Shown in pieces: positions 1-11,980 of a DNA stretch of 64,000 nucleotides. Below the pieces are notes generated by a model. It saw nothing but the letters and a program-made list of their open reading frames with translations, had not been told where the DNA came from and ran no database searches. Numbering within the stretch: the first letter of the stretch is position 1; each line of letters begins with the position of its first letter. The DNA is from Triticum aestivum (taxonomy: Eukaryota; Streptophyta; Magnoliopsida; Poales; Poaceae), in NCBI RefSeq assembly GCF_018294505.1, contig NC_057802.1, positions 307,942,961-308,006,960 on the forward strand, in the 5' to 3' direction. The position numbers and the translations under genes were made by a program.

Positions 1-2
1 TG

Positions 3-393
3 GATGCTAGTGTTTCCACGATTCCAAAAACCTTGTGTGATGTGCTAGGTTTCCGTGAATTTGATGATTGTTCTTTAAATTTGCATCTTGCGGATTCCAC
101 CATTAAGAAACCTATGGGAAGGATTAATGATGTTCTTATTGTTGAAAATAGGAATTATGTGCCTGTAGATTTCATTGTTCTTGATATAGATTGCAATCCT
201 ACATGTCCTATTATTCTTGGTAGACCTTTCCTTGAACAATTGGTGCAATTATTGACATGAAAGAAGGAAATATTAGATTCCAATTTCCGTTAAGGAAAGG
301 CATGGAACACTTTCTTAGGAAGAAAATTAAATTTCCTTATGAATCTATTATGAGAGCCACTTATGGATTGCATACCAAAGATGGCAATACCTA
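3..393 (+). pseudogene. Retropepsin-like (gypsy protease) fragment
   Basis: The frame is open from the first bases. It begins right at a D-A-S-V-S-type sequence, where the catalytic Asp-Ser/Leu-Gly-Ala motif of a retroviral-type aspartic protease is expected, and runs through I-I-L-G-R-P-F-L near 205-230, the second hallmark of these proteases. The first frame stops at 258-260. A second frame continues the same protein from about 235 (I-D-M-K-E-G-N) to a stop at 391-393. One indel near 235-250 therefore breaks it. The role in the parent element is cleavage of the Gag-Pol polyprotein. The copy is dead, and its 5' part lies outside the window. Confidence 0.75.
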
Positions 394-2376
394 GATCTAT
401 TCTTGTTTTTATGCCTAGCTAGGGGCGTTAAACGATAACGCTTGTTGGGAGGCAACCCAATTTTATTTTTGTTCTTCGCTTTTTGCTCCTATTTAGTAAT
501 AAATAATTCATCTAGCTTTTGTTTAGATGTCGTTTTATGTTTTAATTAGTGTTTGTCCCAAGTAGAACCTTTGGGAAGACATGGGTGAAGTCTTTGCGAT
601 CTTGCTGTAAAAACAGAAACTTTTGCGCTCACGAGATTAGCTGTCATTTTTTACTGGAGAGTGCTTTTAGGTTGATTCTGTTTGAAGATGATTAATATAC
701 AAATTCCTCACGTCCACAAATTTATTTCAGAATTTTTGGAGTTACAGAAGTATTCGAAGGTTACAGATTTCTACAAACTGTTCTGTTTTTTGACAGATTC
801 TGTTTTTCGTGTGTTGTTTGCTTCTTTTGATGAATCTATGAGTAGTATCGGGGGGTATGAACCATAGAGAAGTTGGAATACAGTAGGTTTAACACCAATA
901 TAAATAAAGAATGATTTCATTACAGTACCTTAAAGTGGTGGTTTATTTTCTTATACTAACGGAGCTCATGAGATTTTTTGTTGAAGTTTTGTGTTGTGAC
1001 GTTTTCAAGTTTTTGGGTAAAGATTTGATGGATTTTGGAATAAGGAGTGGCAAGAGCCTAAGCTTGGGGATTCCCAAGGCACCCCAAGGTAAAATTCAAG
1101 GACAACCAAAAGCCTAAGCTTGGGGATGCCCCGGAAGGCATCCCCTCTTTCTTCTTCGTCTATCGGTAACTTTACTTGATCTATATTTTTATTCACCACA
1201 TGATATGTGTTTTGCTTGGAGCATCTTGTATGATTTGAGTCTTTGATTTTTAGTTTACCACAATCATCCTTGCTGTACACACCTTTTGGGAGAGACACGC
1301 ATGAATCGGAATTTATTAGAATACTCTATGTGCTTCACTTATATCTTTTGAGCTAGATAATTTTGCTCTAGTGCTTCACTTATATCCTTTTAGAGCACGG
1401 TGGTGGTTTCATTTTATAGAAATTATTGATCTCTCATGCTTCACTTATATTATTTTGAGAGTCTTTTAGAACAGCATGGTAATTTGCTTTGGTTATAAAA
1501 TTAGTCCTAATATGATGGGCATCCAACATGGGTATAATAAAAACTTTCATATAAAGTGCATTGAATACTATGAGAAGTTTAATTCTTTATGATTGTTTTG
1601 AGATATGAAGATGGTGATATTAGAGTCATGCTAGTAGAGTAGTTGTGAATTTGAGAGATACTTGGGTTAAAGTTTGCGATTCCCGTAGCATGCACGTATG
1701 GTGAACCGTTATGTGATGAAGTTGGGGCATGATTTATTTATTGATTGTCTTCCTTATGAGTGGCGGTCGGGGATGAGCGATGGTCTTTTCCTACCAATCT
1801 ATCCCCCTAGGAGCATGCACGTAGTACTTCGTTTTGATAACTAATAGATTTTTGCAATAAGTATGTGAGTTCTTTATGACTAATGTTGAGTCCATGGATT
1901 ATACGCACTCTCACCCTTCCACCATTGCTAGCCTCTCTAGTGTCGCGCAACTTTCGCCGGTACCATACACCCACCATATACCCTTCCTCAAAACAGCCAC
2001 CGTACCTACCTATTATGGCATTTCCATAGCCATACCGAGATATATTGCCATGCAACTTTCCACCGTTCCGTTTATTATGACACGCTCCATCATTGTCATA
2101 TTGCTTTGAATTATCATGTAGTTGACATCGTATTTGTGGCAAAACCACCGTTCATAATTTTTCATACATGTCACTCTTGAATCATTGCACATCCCGGTAC
2201 ACCGCCGGAGGCATTCACATAGAGTTATATTTTGTTCTAAGTATTGAGTTGTAATTCTTGAGTAAATAAAAGTGTGATGATCTTCATTATTAGAGCATTT
2301 TCCTAGTGAGGAAATGATGATGGAGACTATGATTCCCCCACAAGTCGGGATGAGACTCCGGACGAAAAAAGAGGCC

Positions 2377-2380
<4 letters not shown>

Positions 2381-2417
<37 letters not shown>
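2381..2417. repeat. (GA)n microsatellite
   Basis: A pure GA dinucleotide run of about 18 units lies inside the untranslated part of the gypsy element. Confidence 0.95.
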
Positions 2418-2418
<1 letters not shown>

Positions 2419-3231
2419 CCCAAATAAAAATGAGAGAAAAAGAGAGAAGGGGCAATGCTACTATCCTTTTTCCACACTTGTGCTTAAAAGTAGCACCACG
2501 ATCTTCATGATAGAGAGTCTCCTACGTTGTCACTTTCATATACTAGTGGGAATTTTTCATTATAGAACTTGGCTTGTATATTCCAATGATGGGCTTCCTC
2601 AAAATGCCCTAGGTCTTCGTGACCAAGCAAGTTGGATGCACACCCACTTAGTTTCTTTTGTTGAGCTTTCATACATTCATAGCTCTAGTGCATCCGTTGC
2701 ATGGCAATCCCTACTCACTCACATTGATATCTATTGATGGGCATCTCCATAGCCCATTAATATGCCTAGTTGATGTGAGACCATCTTCCTCCTTTTTGCC
2801 TTCTCCACAACCACCACTCTATTCCACCTATAGTGTTATGTCCATGGCCCACGCTCATGTATTGCGTGAAAATTGAAAAGGTTTGAGAATACTAAAGTAT
2901 GAAACAATTGCTTGGCTTGTCATCGGGGTTGTGCATGATTAAATACTTTGTGTGATGAAGATAGAGCATAACCAGACTATATGATTTTGTAGGGATAGCT
3001 TTCTTTGGCCATGTTATTTTGAGAAGACATGGTTACTTTGTTAGTATGCTTGAAGTATTATTATTTTTATGTCAATATTAAACTTGTGTCTTGAATCTTT
3101 CAGATATGAACATTCATGCCACAATAAAGAAAATTACATTGATAATTATGTTAGGTAGCATTCCACATCAAAAATTCTATTTTTATCATTTACCTACTCG
3201 AGGACGAGCAGGAATTAAGCTTGGAGATGCT

Positions 3232-3424
3232 TCATACGTCTCCAACGTATCTATAATTTTTTATTGTTCCATGCTATTATGTTATCTGTTTTGGATGTTT
3301 AATGGGCTTTAATATGCTCTTCTATATTATTTTTGGGACTAACCTATTAACTGGAGGCCCAGTGCCAGTTTCTGTTTTTTGCCTATTTTAGAGTTTTGCA
3401 GAAAAGGAATACCAAACGGAGTCC
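3232..3424 (+). mobile_element. Truncated 3' LTR of the gypsy element
   Basis: It follows a purine-rich tract (AATTAAGCTTGGAGATGC, 3213-3230). The first bases (TCATACGTCTCCAACG) match the widespread wheat LTR start TGATACGTCTCC apart from G to C at the second base. Similarity to a typical LTR of this kind ends near 3424 (after CCAAACGGAGTCCA), where unrelated GC-rich sequence begins. The rest of the LTR is missing from this junction. Confidence 0.7.
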
Positions 3425-5160
3425 ACGGGAGGCAGGAGCAGGCGGCACGACCGGCGCTGCTTTGGGCGGCTGGAGCAAGAAGACCAGAGGTTGAAGGAGC
3501 ACTACGGCCGTTGGATGGACATCGTACGGTCACTAGAGCTAGAATCATTCATATTGACTAAGTTCACAAAGCCCTCCGTCCCCGTCAACTTCGTAGGCCC
3601 ACATGTCAGCCTCCCACTATGCTGGGTCCCAGCTAGCAGGGGGAGTATTCATTTTTTTGTACGTAATAGGGAGGCACTTCCTTGCGTGCGAAGATATAGC
3701 TGGTGGGTCCGACCTGTCAGCGGGGGGAACGTTTTTTCACGAAATACTGAGGCCCTTCCGGTGGGTCCCATATGTCGGGTGGAGGAATCATTATTTTGCA
3801 CGTAATAAGGAGGCATTTCCTTGTGTGCAGCCGTGGACCCAGCTGTCAGCCTCTCCACGTACAGTCCACGTCCGATGGATGTCGTTCGTTGACCACGGCG
3901 TGCTAAGAGCACCAGGACGGTGGACGACGGCAAGGCCTAGGAAGGGAACGACACGGGGCTGGGGAAAACTCGGCAGTGGTTGCCCACGTGGTGGGAGTAC
4001 GAGGGTTTACTGGTCCGGCTGCCGTCGCCGGAAAATAACAGGAGGTGTGGGTGAGTAGAGGAATGGCCTGGCCAGCAATGGAGTAGGGTGGGGCGGTGTG
4101 GCCTGTGCGGCAGCATGGCCGGCCACGGGAGGCGGGAGCAAGCAGTCCCACTGGCGCTGGTTTGGGTGGCTCGAGCAAGAAGATCATATATTGAAGAAGC
4201 AGCACAGCCGTTGGATTAACATCCAGCGGTCACTGCTGCTAGAATCGTTTGTGGACTAAGTTGACAAAGCCTTTCGTACACGTCAACCTAGTAGACCCAC
4301 AAGTCAGCCTCCAAATCTGTCCCAAACAGCATATAGCCTGAAATTTCTAGCCAGATTCAAATTAATTTAAAAACTAAACATACCTTAATTTAAATCCAAT
4401 GAAATTTTACCCGCACAAATACAATGAAATTTAAAATATCAAAATCCGAAAGAAAATAGTATTTTGGAACTAATTGCATGTTTGCCGTATTTTTTCATTT
4501 TACAGCCCATTTAATATTACTTATAGCCCATTTCTTATTACTTATAGCCCATTTTCTGGGCAAAATGCATCCCTCCTCATCTTGAAAGATTTCCGGCCCA
4601 GCAAGGCGTAGAAAAAAAAGTAGGCCTACGTTGGTTATTCTGCAAAAAACAAAATAGCTGGGCTAGCCATTTTCAGAAAGGAAAAAAACAAACTGGGCTG
4701 GTCATGTGTTAGACGGGCCACAGCTCCCGAACAACCCAGTTGATACCCTTCTCCGTCCTGAAAAAACAAAATTACTGTGCGTGCTGCTGGGTCCCTACTG
4801 TCATCCTCACCATGTACAGTCATCTCCTTATTCCTCTCAGTTGTTGACCATGTTGACAACACTGGAGGGCGGCGCCGCGGCGAGTGAACCAAGGCGGAGG
4901 ACGATGGTGAGGCCTCGGACAGGAACGAACAGGAGCCTGGGAAGATGCGCAGAGTTTTAGGGTGCAATGTGGCCATGATGCGTGCACGGCAGCACAGCCA
5001 GCCATGGGAGGCGGGCGCAGGCGGTCTTGCCGGCACTTGTTTGGCTTTGGCAGCTGGAGGAAGAAGAGACTGAAGAAACACGACAGACGTTGAATGTCAA
5101 TCCAACGGTCAAGGTTAGCACAATCGTTTGTCGACTAAGCTGACACCAAGTAGCATACTT
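3425..5160. repeat. Degenerate direct-repeat block, unclassified
   Basis: Three diverged copies of one ~170-bp module occur at about 3425-3610, 4117-4310 and 4990-5150. Shared landmarks are GGGAGGC(A/G)GG, a run of A/G around AGCAAGAAGA, CGTTGGAT, CAACGGTC and a GACTAAG(T/C)TGACA core. Spacer segments between them are also related (3836-4060 and 4790-4990). A shorter ~70-95 bp motif with GTGGGTCC and TGTCAGC recurs between 3594 and 3850. No credible protein is encoded. It could be the subterminal part of a DNA transposon, but I cannot find its ends. Confidence 0.5.
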
Positions 5161-5309
5161 TTTTATATATAGGAAGAAAAGAAAAACTGGGCTCGTTTGC
5201 CTGTTAACATTCCCGAAACTGCGACCGTTCGATCTTGCGTTGCAACTAAAACTGCGAGGAAAATGCGTTCGTCTGCCGTCCTCCTCCCAGGGAACGTTCG
5301 CCACATAAG

Positions 5310-5366
5310 TGACTAGCACCCTTGGTTTTCAACTGAGAGGTCTTGGGTTCGAGTCCCAGGAACTCT
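5310..5366 (+). other. tRNA-Glu(TTC)-like relic
   Basis: Nucleotides 5321-5337 fold as an anticodon arm: stem CTTGG/CTGAG with two G-T pairs and a 7-nt loop TTTTCAA whose central triplet is TTC. After exactly five variable bases comes a T-arm at 5343-5359: TTGGG, loop TTCGAGT, CCCAG. The loop overlaps a Pol III B-box (GGTTCGAGTCC). The acceptor strand at 5360-5366 has no matching 5' partner upstream and the D-arm is poor. It is therefore a tRNA-derived relic or the head of a SINE, not a working tRNA gene. A second B-box-like string (GGTTCGAATCC) lies near 5500. Confidence 0.45.
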
Positions 5367-5635
5367 CAATTTTGTCCTCCTTCCTTCTCGCAAAAAAAGA
5401 AAGAAAATCAAAGACTTGAGAAGGCGTACAGAACAAGCTAGTGTACCAGTAAAGAGACGTTGATGAGTTTTAGAAAAAAGAGAGACGTGCTCCTGTAGCT
5501 GGTTCGAATCCAAACCTAGACTATGATATATGGTGCTATGCTACGCTGCAAGTAATGAAACTGACATATCCAACGTTTGCTTCTCCTCTTCTCTACTTAC
5601 TCTGCCTAGCATCAGAAGCTCTGGCCGCAGCAACC

Positions 5636-6318
5636 ATGTCCGCTGGCTGCTCGTCCACCTGCTCTTCAGCGGGCAACAACCAGATATGCGCCAAGTCGCC
5701 ACCCGTACCATCGCCTGTGGGTCTCATCACACCCTCGCCGGCACACGCACCGCAGCCGGTTGCTCATCGCAACCCGCTGCCGTTGGTGTGGTGCCACTGC
5801 TGCAAATCACGCAGAGTCATCCGTCGCGTCTCAACCACAATCCTCAAGCCTGGCCGAGTCTTCTACAAATGCCCGAATCATGGGGTAATAATATGTTGAA
5901 GTGTTGTTCTGCTGCTTTCAGTTGCTAATTTTTTTAATAGTTTAGTTGATGATCTTCCAATTTGATCGTGCAGAAAATGGAAGATTCTTGTGATTTTTAT
6001 TTCTGGGAAGTTGCTGATGTGGGGGAACGCAACTACGCTGATTATTTGGTTAGCCGAGGAATCCCAATACCAGCAGGTTGGGGTGCTGGACAAGTAACTG
6101 AAGGAGCGGCAGAAGAGGAAGATGCATAGCAGAATAAGGTTAAAGATGCAGTTCCTCTAATCATGGCCAAGCAACAGCTGCTGAACGGCCTTCACAGCAA
6201 TGAGGAGATGAAAGAGCTTGTGAAGATAATGGGCAAAATCGATGTGCTCTGTAGGATGATTGTCTCTTTATTTGCAGTGTATGTAGCACTCGTGATGTAT
6301 TCAGTGGCTATGACATGA
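5636..6318 (+). pseudogene. GRF-type zinc-finger protein with C-terminal membrane segment, one nonsense codon
   Basis: Two exons can be read. Exon 1 starts at the ATG at 5636 in context CAACC-ATG. The in-frame ATG at 5555 would add a hydrophobic stretch and is less likely. Exon 1 ends at 5884 before GT; exon 2 starts at 5974 after a CAG acceptor. The frame carries W-C-H-C-C, then K-P-G-R-V-F-Y-K-C-P, then D-S-C-D-F-Y-F-W-E, the signature of the GRF zinc finger, a nucleic-acid-binding fold. A TAG at 6127-6129 cuts it. The same frame then stays open to TGA at 6316-6318, giving a charged helix and a hydrophobic end (R-M-I-V-S-L-F-A-V-Y-V-A-L-V-M). The last part looks like a coiled coil plus tail anchor. 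It is convergent with the TNP2 gene. Function unproven; the domain call is firm. Confidence 0.75.
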
Positions 6319-6825
6319 GCACTTTGTTGAAACTAGTAATGAATGAAACCTGTGTGGCAGGCTGGGCGTAGTGTTGTGAACATCTAATGATTTCTATTAA
6401 TAGAAATCGGGGGGTATCCCCTTTTGCTCATAAATAAATAAATAGCATAGGCCCTTTTGGTAATAAATAAATAAATTAGCAGAGGCCCTGTCGGGTTAGC
6501 TTTGTTCCCATTCGAAGACGTCGAGCAAATTGCAGTCGAACAGCAAACTATGTCATCAAATTCAAGTTTCACAGCCAAATATGAGTACAACTAAACAACA
6601 ATGTCATCATGTTTTAGTCGTCATACAATCAACAAACACAAATGAACATACATAACAAGTGATGTTCTCACAGCAAAATACTAAGCAACACGCTCATCAG
6701 GTTTCAGTTGTCATAGCAAACACAATTTCACATAGTAGATAAAAAACGTCTTCTGACAGGCAAATACGACAAAAGAAATCTAATCATCATCCGCAGCAGC
6801 AGCGTCAACATCTTCGCCATGTGTA
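6319..6825. other. Spacer between convergent GRF and TNP2 genes
   Basis: This is an AT-rich 3' region of about 500 bp containing two short AATAAATAAATA tracts (6430-6475). No coding frame or RNA gene is recognised. It probably holds the polyadenylation regions of both convergent genes. Confidence 0.5.
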
Positions 6826-9800
6826 TCAGTCTGAATCATAATTCCCCGGAGTGTCATCTTCTTCTTCATCCTCAATGTCCTCGAACGTTGGCTTCTTCTT
6901 GAACAACTCTTGTATGTCCACAGCACGGGCAATCTTTTCGCCTGCGTCATTGACGTGATGGTTCTCAAAGATATTAGGAACATCTGTGAAGTCTTGTACA
7001 TCAGGAGCAGTGTAAGCATAATCTTGTTGTGCAACTTCATTAAATGAATTCCTCTGCTCAAACCTTTGCAATACTCTCCAGTCATCGCTACGTGCAAATG
7101 TGTCTTCCAAGAAAAATATCTATGTTGCTTGATTTGCCAAATAAAAGGCTCGTTGGTCTGGTACACCGCCTTGACATTGATGGATTTGAAATAATCATCA
7201 GCTCTGGGTTTTGCGATCCTGGAAAACAGGTTATACCAACAACAACACAACAGAACCACACACCGATGATCCTTGAAACTGGAGATATACTGCAACTGAA
7301 CAATGTCTATTATGTTAGCATACATTTCAGTTGTCTCTCCGTCCTACGTATCCGTGCTCATGATGGCACTGTTTTGTGTCTTCCTGCCTTCGTCACGTGC
7401 AAGGGTGTTGTAGCGCACATCTCCAACAACGCAAGATTCATAATGTCTTACCCGAGTATCAGGGCCCATTGCTAGTGCGTAAAGGGCATCATCAACTGCC
7501 TGCCCATCCTCCCACATCTTCTTAACCTATGGTTAGAAAATAGACAAGCTGATCATCTTATGTACTCAATATATAAAAAAAACTGACAGTGCAATTCAAA
7601 AGCTTACATGGCTCTTGAACCATTTCGCAAATCCTTCCATAACTAGTATGTCAATGTTTCTTGGATTTTGTGGCAGTAACTCCTTTTTGTAGATGCTGCA
7701 CAACATAGTGATCGCGTCAAACATCTAAACATATAAGAATGTGCTGCAAGTTTAGTAGATTACGATGTATAAGCTGCAATACTTACACTTACTTGATATA
7801 AGGTAGTATCTCAGGACAGTTATTCAACACATACCAAACCATTTTGTCCAAATCTTTAGATCTGTCCTCTTGTCGACTCTTCCCTGTAACTCGAACAGAA
7901 TAATCGAAAACATTGAGCTCGGGATTGTCTTCACCCACCTCTTTGCTAAGCTGATCAGCTGTTTCAATGTATTTTGAGCAGAATGTCAACGCTTCTGTAG
8001 CAATGTAGGCCTCTGCAATGGAACCCTCGGGTCTAGCTCTGTTCCTAACATAGCCCTTGAAAGTGCCTAGCCGCCTTTCAATAGGGTACATCCAGCCATA
8101 CTGTACTGGACCTCTAAGTAGTGCCTCATCGGGTAGATGAATAGCCAAATGCACCATCACATTAAAGAAGGCTATATCTTCTCAAGGTCGCATAGGATAG
8201 TTGGTATCTTGTCTCTAAGACGCTCCAAAGCATCTACCCTAATATTTCTACTGCAGAGTTTCCTGGAGAATAGTCCCAACTCTGCAACTGCTTTGTATAA
8301 GTCAGGGCAGCCCAATCCTCTAAGGATAACCGGTAAAACCCTTTGAAGTAGGACATGGCAGTCATGAGTTTTCAACCCTTGTACCTTGTTTCCATCTGCA
8401 CTAACTCTCCTTTCAGGGTTGGAAGCAAATCCATGTGGGAATCTCACACGTGACAGGACCTCACAGAATTCTTTTCTTTTTACCTTGTCCAAGATGTACA
8501 CAGCTGGTGCCATATCCCGTGGTTTACCTTCATCTTCCACCTGCAAATCCTTTCTGATACCCACGTGTGTCAAATCAACTAGATTTTAAGGTATCTTTCG
8601 TCTTGCCTTCAATATTAAGAAGTGTGCCGATAATGTTGTCACATATATTTTTCTCGATGTGCATCAGATCAAGATTATGCCGCAGATCCAAATCTTTCCA
8701 ATACTCCAAGTCCCACAAAGTGGACCTGCGGGTAAACAATAATCTCCCTTGTGCCCTGCCATGCTTCCTTTTCCCGCTACCATTACCAGGATGGTTTCCT
8801 GGTGTAATATGCCTGACCTTCTCTAATTCCACTTGCAACTCATCGGCGGTGAGCCTCTTTGGCGCATCGCGGGTTTCATGCTTTGCATTGAACACATGTC
8901 TTCGGTATTTTGTAGGACGCAGCTTGTCCTTGGCAAGGAAACGGTGGTGTCCAATGTAACAGATCTTGCTAAGTATTGCGTATGACAGCGGATTCCTGCC
9001 ACAGCAAACACATGCATTATAACCATGTGTCGTTCGCCCTGACATAGTGCCCAAAGCCGGATAATCATGGATGCACCAAATTATAACAGCACGCAGAAAG
9101 AAATCAGCTGGTGGGCTGCTATATAGGTCTCGAGTGAGAACACCCTTCCATAGCTATTGAAGTTCCTCCACAAGAGGCTCCATGAATAAATCAAAATCCT
9201 TTCCAGGACTTTGACCTGGGATGAGCAAGGCCACATGTAGTTTGATTCTTTGGCGCAGACATTTGGAGGCATGTTGTAAGGGATTACAAGCACTGGCCAC
9301 ATGCTATATGTGGCGCTCTGGTGGCCAAATGGGTTAAATCCATCTGAAGCTAAGCCAAGTCTAATGTTTCTCGGGTCAGCAGCAAACTTTTTGTGTTTCC
9401 GATTGAAGCTTTTCCACTCACTACCATGTGATGGATGGCTCATTACATTCTGATATCTGTACTCCTGGTTCCTAGAATGCCACAGTACATCCTCTCTTGT
9501 TTCAGCATCATGAAACAACCTCTGCAATCTTGGTGTAATTGGAAAATGTCACAGAACATTATGAGGAATCCTCTTCACAACATCGCCATCTTTCCATCTT
9601 GATGATTTGCATTTCGGGCATTCACTTAAGTTGGCATAATCCTTCCAGAACAGAACACGATTATTCTTACAAACATGGATAATATCATATCCAATTCCAA
9701 CTGCACAAAGGAAATTCTTCATTTTACTATAGGTGTGTGGCAGCTCAGATGCATCTGGGAAAGCTTTGCGGAAAGCAGCCAACATCGCATCGAATGATTT

Positions 9801-10328
9801 GTTGGTCATCCGCTCAGATGTCTTCACCTGAAGAAATGTGACCATAGCTAAGAATACTGACAGCTTATTTCCAGGGGTGACAGCCACGTTGCATTGTTCC
9901 AACATGCGGGCCCACCGTTTTTCTTCTGCAGGTGAAAGTTCATAAAATGGACGAGCATTTCGTAGCATTGTTTCAATGTTGGTCAAACTCACTGGCTCCG
10001 CCACCACCACCTCCTCCTCCTCTTCCACCTGAGCATCAGGCAGATCAAGATGGTGATCTGTTGCTTCCACGTAGTCAGTAACATTGACGTTCACAGCTTC
10101 ACCATGATGAACCCACCTAGTATATGTGACCGACATCCCATACAAGTGTAGATGATTTTGCACAGTTGACTGGGGTCTTGTAATTGAATTCATACAACTG
10201 CTACACGGGCAGAGCACATCTGATTTCGGACCACCGTACTCAGCTCTGATAAAGTTCATGAAGTTTTCAACCCCCTCGACATATGCAGCGGAGAATCTTC
10301 GAGCAGAAGTTATCCAAGTCATGTCCAT
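6826..10328 (-). pseudogene. CACTA (En/Spm) TNP2-type transposase, decayed
   Basis: Read leftwards from the ATG at 10328 (M-D-M-T-W-I). First comes a transposase-associated domain (C-P-C-S-S-C-M, H-L-Y-G-M). Next, at ~9640-8590, is the TNP2 catalytic region (I-R-L-G-L-A-S-D-G-F-N-P-F-G; C-V-C-C-G; Y-I-G-H-H-R-F-L; D-L-M-H-I-E-K-N-I-C-D-N). Then DUF4218-like sequence (8570-7789; H-D-C-H-V-L-L-Q-R; Y-G-W-M-Y-P-I-E-R) and an acidic C-terminal exon ending at 6826. TNP2 binds element ends and carries out cut-and-paste transposition. Damage: in-frame TGA at 9549-9551 (within V-L-stop-H-F-P), a frameshift near 9240, an in-frame TAG near 9155, a TAG at 7344-7346 and further breaks between exons. The family is certain; exact exon limits are not. 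Confidence 0.85.
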
Positions 10329-11334
10329 CTGTTAGACATACAAATTAGTTCTTCTACTAGATATTATAGGAAAAACATATATGCTTTTTTATGAAGTCCG
10401 GAAAAAATACCTAGGTCGATATCTAAAGCTATGGCAAGATATTTGGACGAGCAGATCTAAGTAATGAAATATATTTAAAGCTAATTCAGCAAACAGATTT
10501 GAGTGCTAAATTATGGCAGGCTGTTTCAGTAGTCAATGAGGCCGAGCACACAGCCATCGAACAAAGATCGAGTATAAAACGGTGTAGAGCTATTTCACCT
10601 AACAGATTGGCTACCAGACCATGGCAATCTACGTCACAATAAATATATGGCAGGATATTTTAGCAACTAATCGGGCTTGGCATGCCATCTCAGCTAAGAA
10701 GATTGAGTGCAGAACAGGGCAAGGAAGCTTCTTAAGGAGAGCATATTGACTGTAAACTACTTCGGCAAAAAGTGAGATTAACAGCGTCTATCAGCTAACA
10801 TTCAGCGCTACACCGACATGCACGGGGCCTCAGTCTAGAATGCGCGTATCGTGGGAGAAGCTGACCACCGTGTGTCTCCACACGAACGTCGCCAGCGGTG
10901 GCGGCGCTGACCGCCGTGCGCCTCCACAAGAACGCCGCCAGCGGTGGCGGCGCGTCTCGAGGACGGTAGTCTACGAGAGCGTACTGTGGGAGCGAGAGGA
11001 TCGCCGTGCGTCCCCTCGATGAAGCGCGGCGCTGACGTATCAGTGCGAAGGGGAGGGCGGCTTTGGCAGAGCGAATGGAGTGGAGGGGGCGGTGGAGGGG
11101 GGTTTGGGGAATATTATTGGCTAGTTGGCCGAAGGGCGGTTGAATTTGGGATTTGGGGGGGTGATTTTCGCGCGGTGGGCGGGGGGAGTTTGGCGCATGG
11201 TCGGTTTCTCCAAGTGCAGTCCCACGTGTCAGTGAAGAGGCAAGCCGAAGCGTGTTCCGTTTGCGTAAGCCGTGTGCAGGACCGAACGTGTGTGGGGTGC
11301 AGTGCGACCACGACAGGGGTGCTGTGAGTGTACC
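10329..11334 (-). other. 5' leader/flank of the TNP2 gene, with a 46-bp tandem duplication
   Basis: Upstream of the TNP2 start the sequence is AT-rich to ~10820, then strongly GC-rich. At about 10861-10952 a ~46-bp unit occurs twice in tandem (GCTGACC(A/G)CCGTG...CGCCAGCGGTGGCGGC). Short open frames here have no recognisable product. I found no CACTA terminal motif (CACTACAA) in this flank, so the element boundary on this side is unknown. Confidence 0.5.
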
Positions 11335-11510
11335 CCTTTTTCCTTTTAAAATAGGTGCTTCACCCCCTCAAAAAAAAACTTGATGCTTCGCGTGATCCAT
11401 CGATACTACTACTAGTAATCCGGTAATCCCGACTAAAACGGCGCGGCCGGGTCTTTTCCCACGCAATATGCTGGGAGGTTAGCTTAGTTGTGTTTTTTGG
11501 ACGAGTAATG

Positions 11511-11665
11511 CTACACCTACGTAATCCCAGTTACGTAATTAACGTAAAGTGAAACGTGTGAGCTGTTGATTGTAGATTGGGGGGAGGGGCCCACCACCAT
11601 AAAAATCAGGGAGGAGAGAGAGAGGCAATTTACGTTAACCCTTTCGTAGGTTCCCGTAGATGTAG
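11511..11665. mobile_element. MITE-like element with ~37-bp inverted ends
   Basis: The left arm 11511-11548 (CTACACCTACG...TTAACGTAAA) is matched by the reverse complement of 11629-11665 (CTACATCTACG...TTAACGTAAA). The ~80 bp between them is a purine-rich loop. No coding capacity. No clear target-site duplication is visible, so the superfamily is left open. Confidence 0.6.
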
Positions 11666-11668
11666 AAA

Positions 11669-11740
11669 GATGTGAAATGCGTGAATGTGTAGTGGACGTA
11701 TTATTGGAGTGCCTAAGATAAATTGTGCATGTAGACCCTA
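11669..11740 (+). repeat. Dispersed repeat GATGTRACATGYGTGAATGTGTAG, copy 1 of 4
   Basis: A ~60-bp block starting GATGTGAAATGCGTGAATG and continuing to a GG(A/C)G(G/T)GCCTA motif. Related blocks lie at about 19049-19105, 20242-20320 and 20859-20925. The spacing is irregular, so this is either a dispersed family or the debris of an old tandem array. Confidence 0.5.
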
Positions 11741-11786
11741 TGTGTTTATTTACTTCGCATGTTAGCTTTGTCTCGGTTCAATAAAG

Positions 11787-11980
11787 AACAGAGTTGGTGA
11801 TGATGGTGTGCCTGCCATCCTGCAATATAGGCCGTCTGATCTATATCTAATGGATAGGAAGGAAACTATGACAATTTACCCGCACTCCTCTCCACATTTG
11901 CAGATAAGGCCTTCCCTCGTTCATCCTTTTCTCCCACAAGATCTTGATGTTCCGTGCAATGCACGGCATCTTGCCAGTAC
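11787..11980 (-). repeat. ~230-bp unclassified MITE-like repeat, copy A (inverted)
   Basis: The reverse complement matches copies at 13697-13930 and 19744-19973: start ACTAGCAAGATGC, then GTGCGTTGCA, GGGAAGGCCTTATTTGCA, TTGCAGGATGGCAGGCACACC and end CCAACTCTGTTTT. Copy A lacks a block near its start. Non-coding. Confidence 0.7.

Larger units (their letters stand above)
1..3424 (+). mobile_element. Gypsy-type LTR retrotransposon, 3' part only
   Basis: The window opens inside a gypsy-type element running left to right. In order it shows a retropepsin-like fragment (3-393), about 2.8 kb of untranslated 3' sequence with a (GA)n tract, a purine-rich stretch ending near 3231, and the first ~190 bp of a 3' LTR. 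The short conserved block around 420-465 just after the coding remnant is one I associate with abundant Triticeae gypsy families. I do not assert a family name. No reverse transcriptase or integrase is visible in this part. The open frames between 1.8 and 2.9 kb look like chance frames. Confidence 0.8.

Noticed and set aside
2013..2477. Secreted-looking minus-strand protein with a Ser-Leu-rich start
   Set aside because: The hydrophobic start is the translated (GA)n tract on the opposite strand, inside gypsy untranslated sequence.
5555..5635. Signal peptide at the start of the GRF gene from the upstream ATG
   Set aside because: The hydrophobic stretch precedes a better ATG (5636) and GRF proteins are normally not secreted; probably leader sequence.
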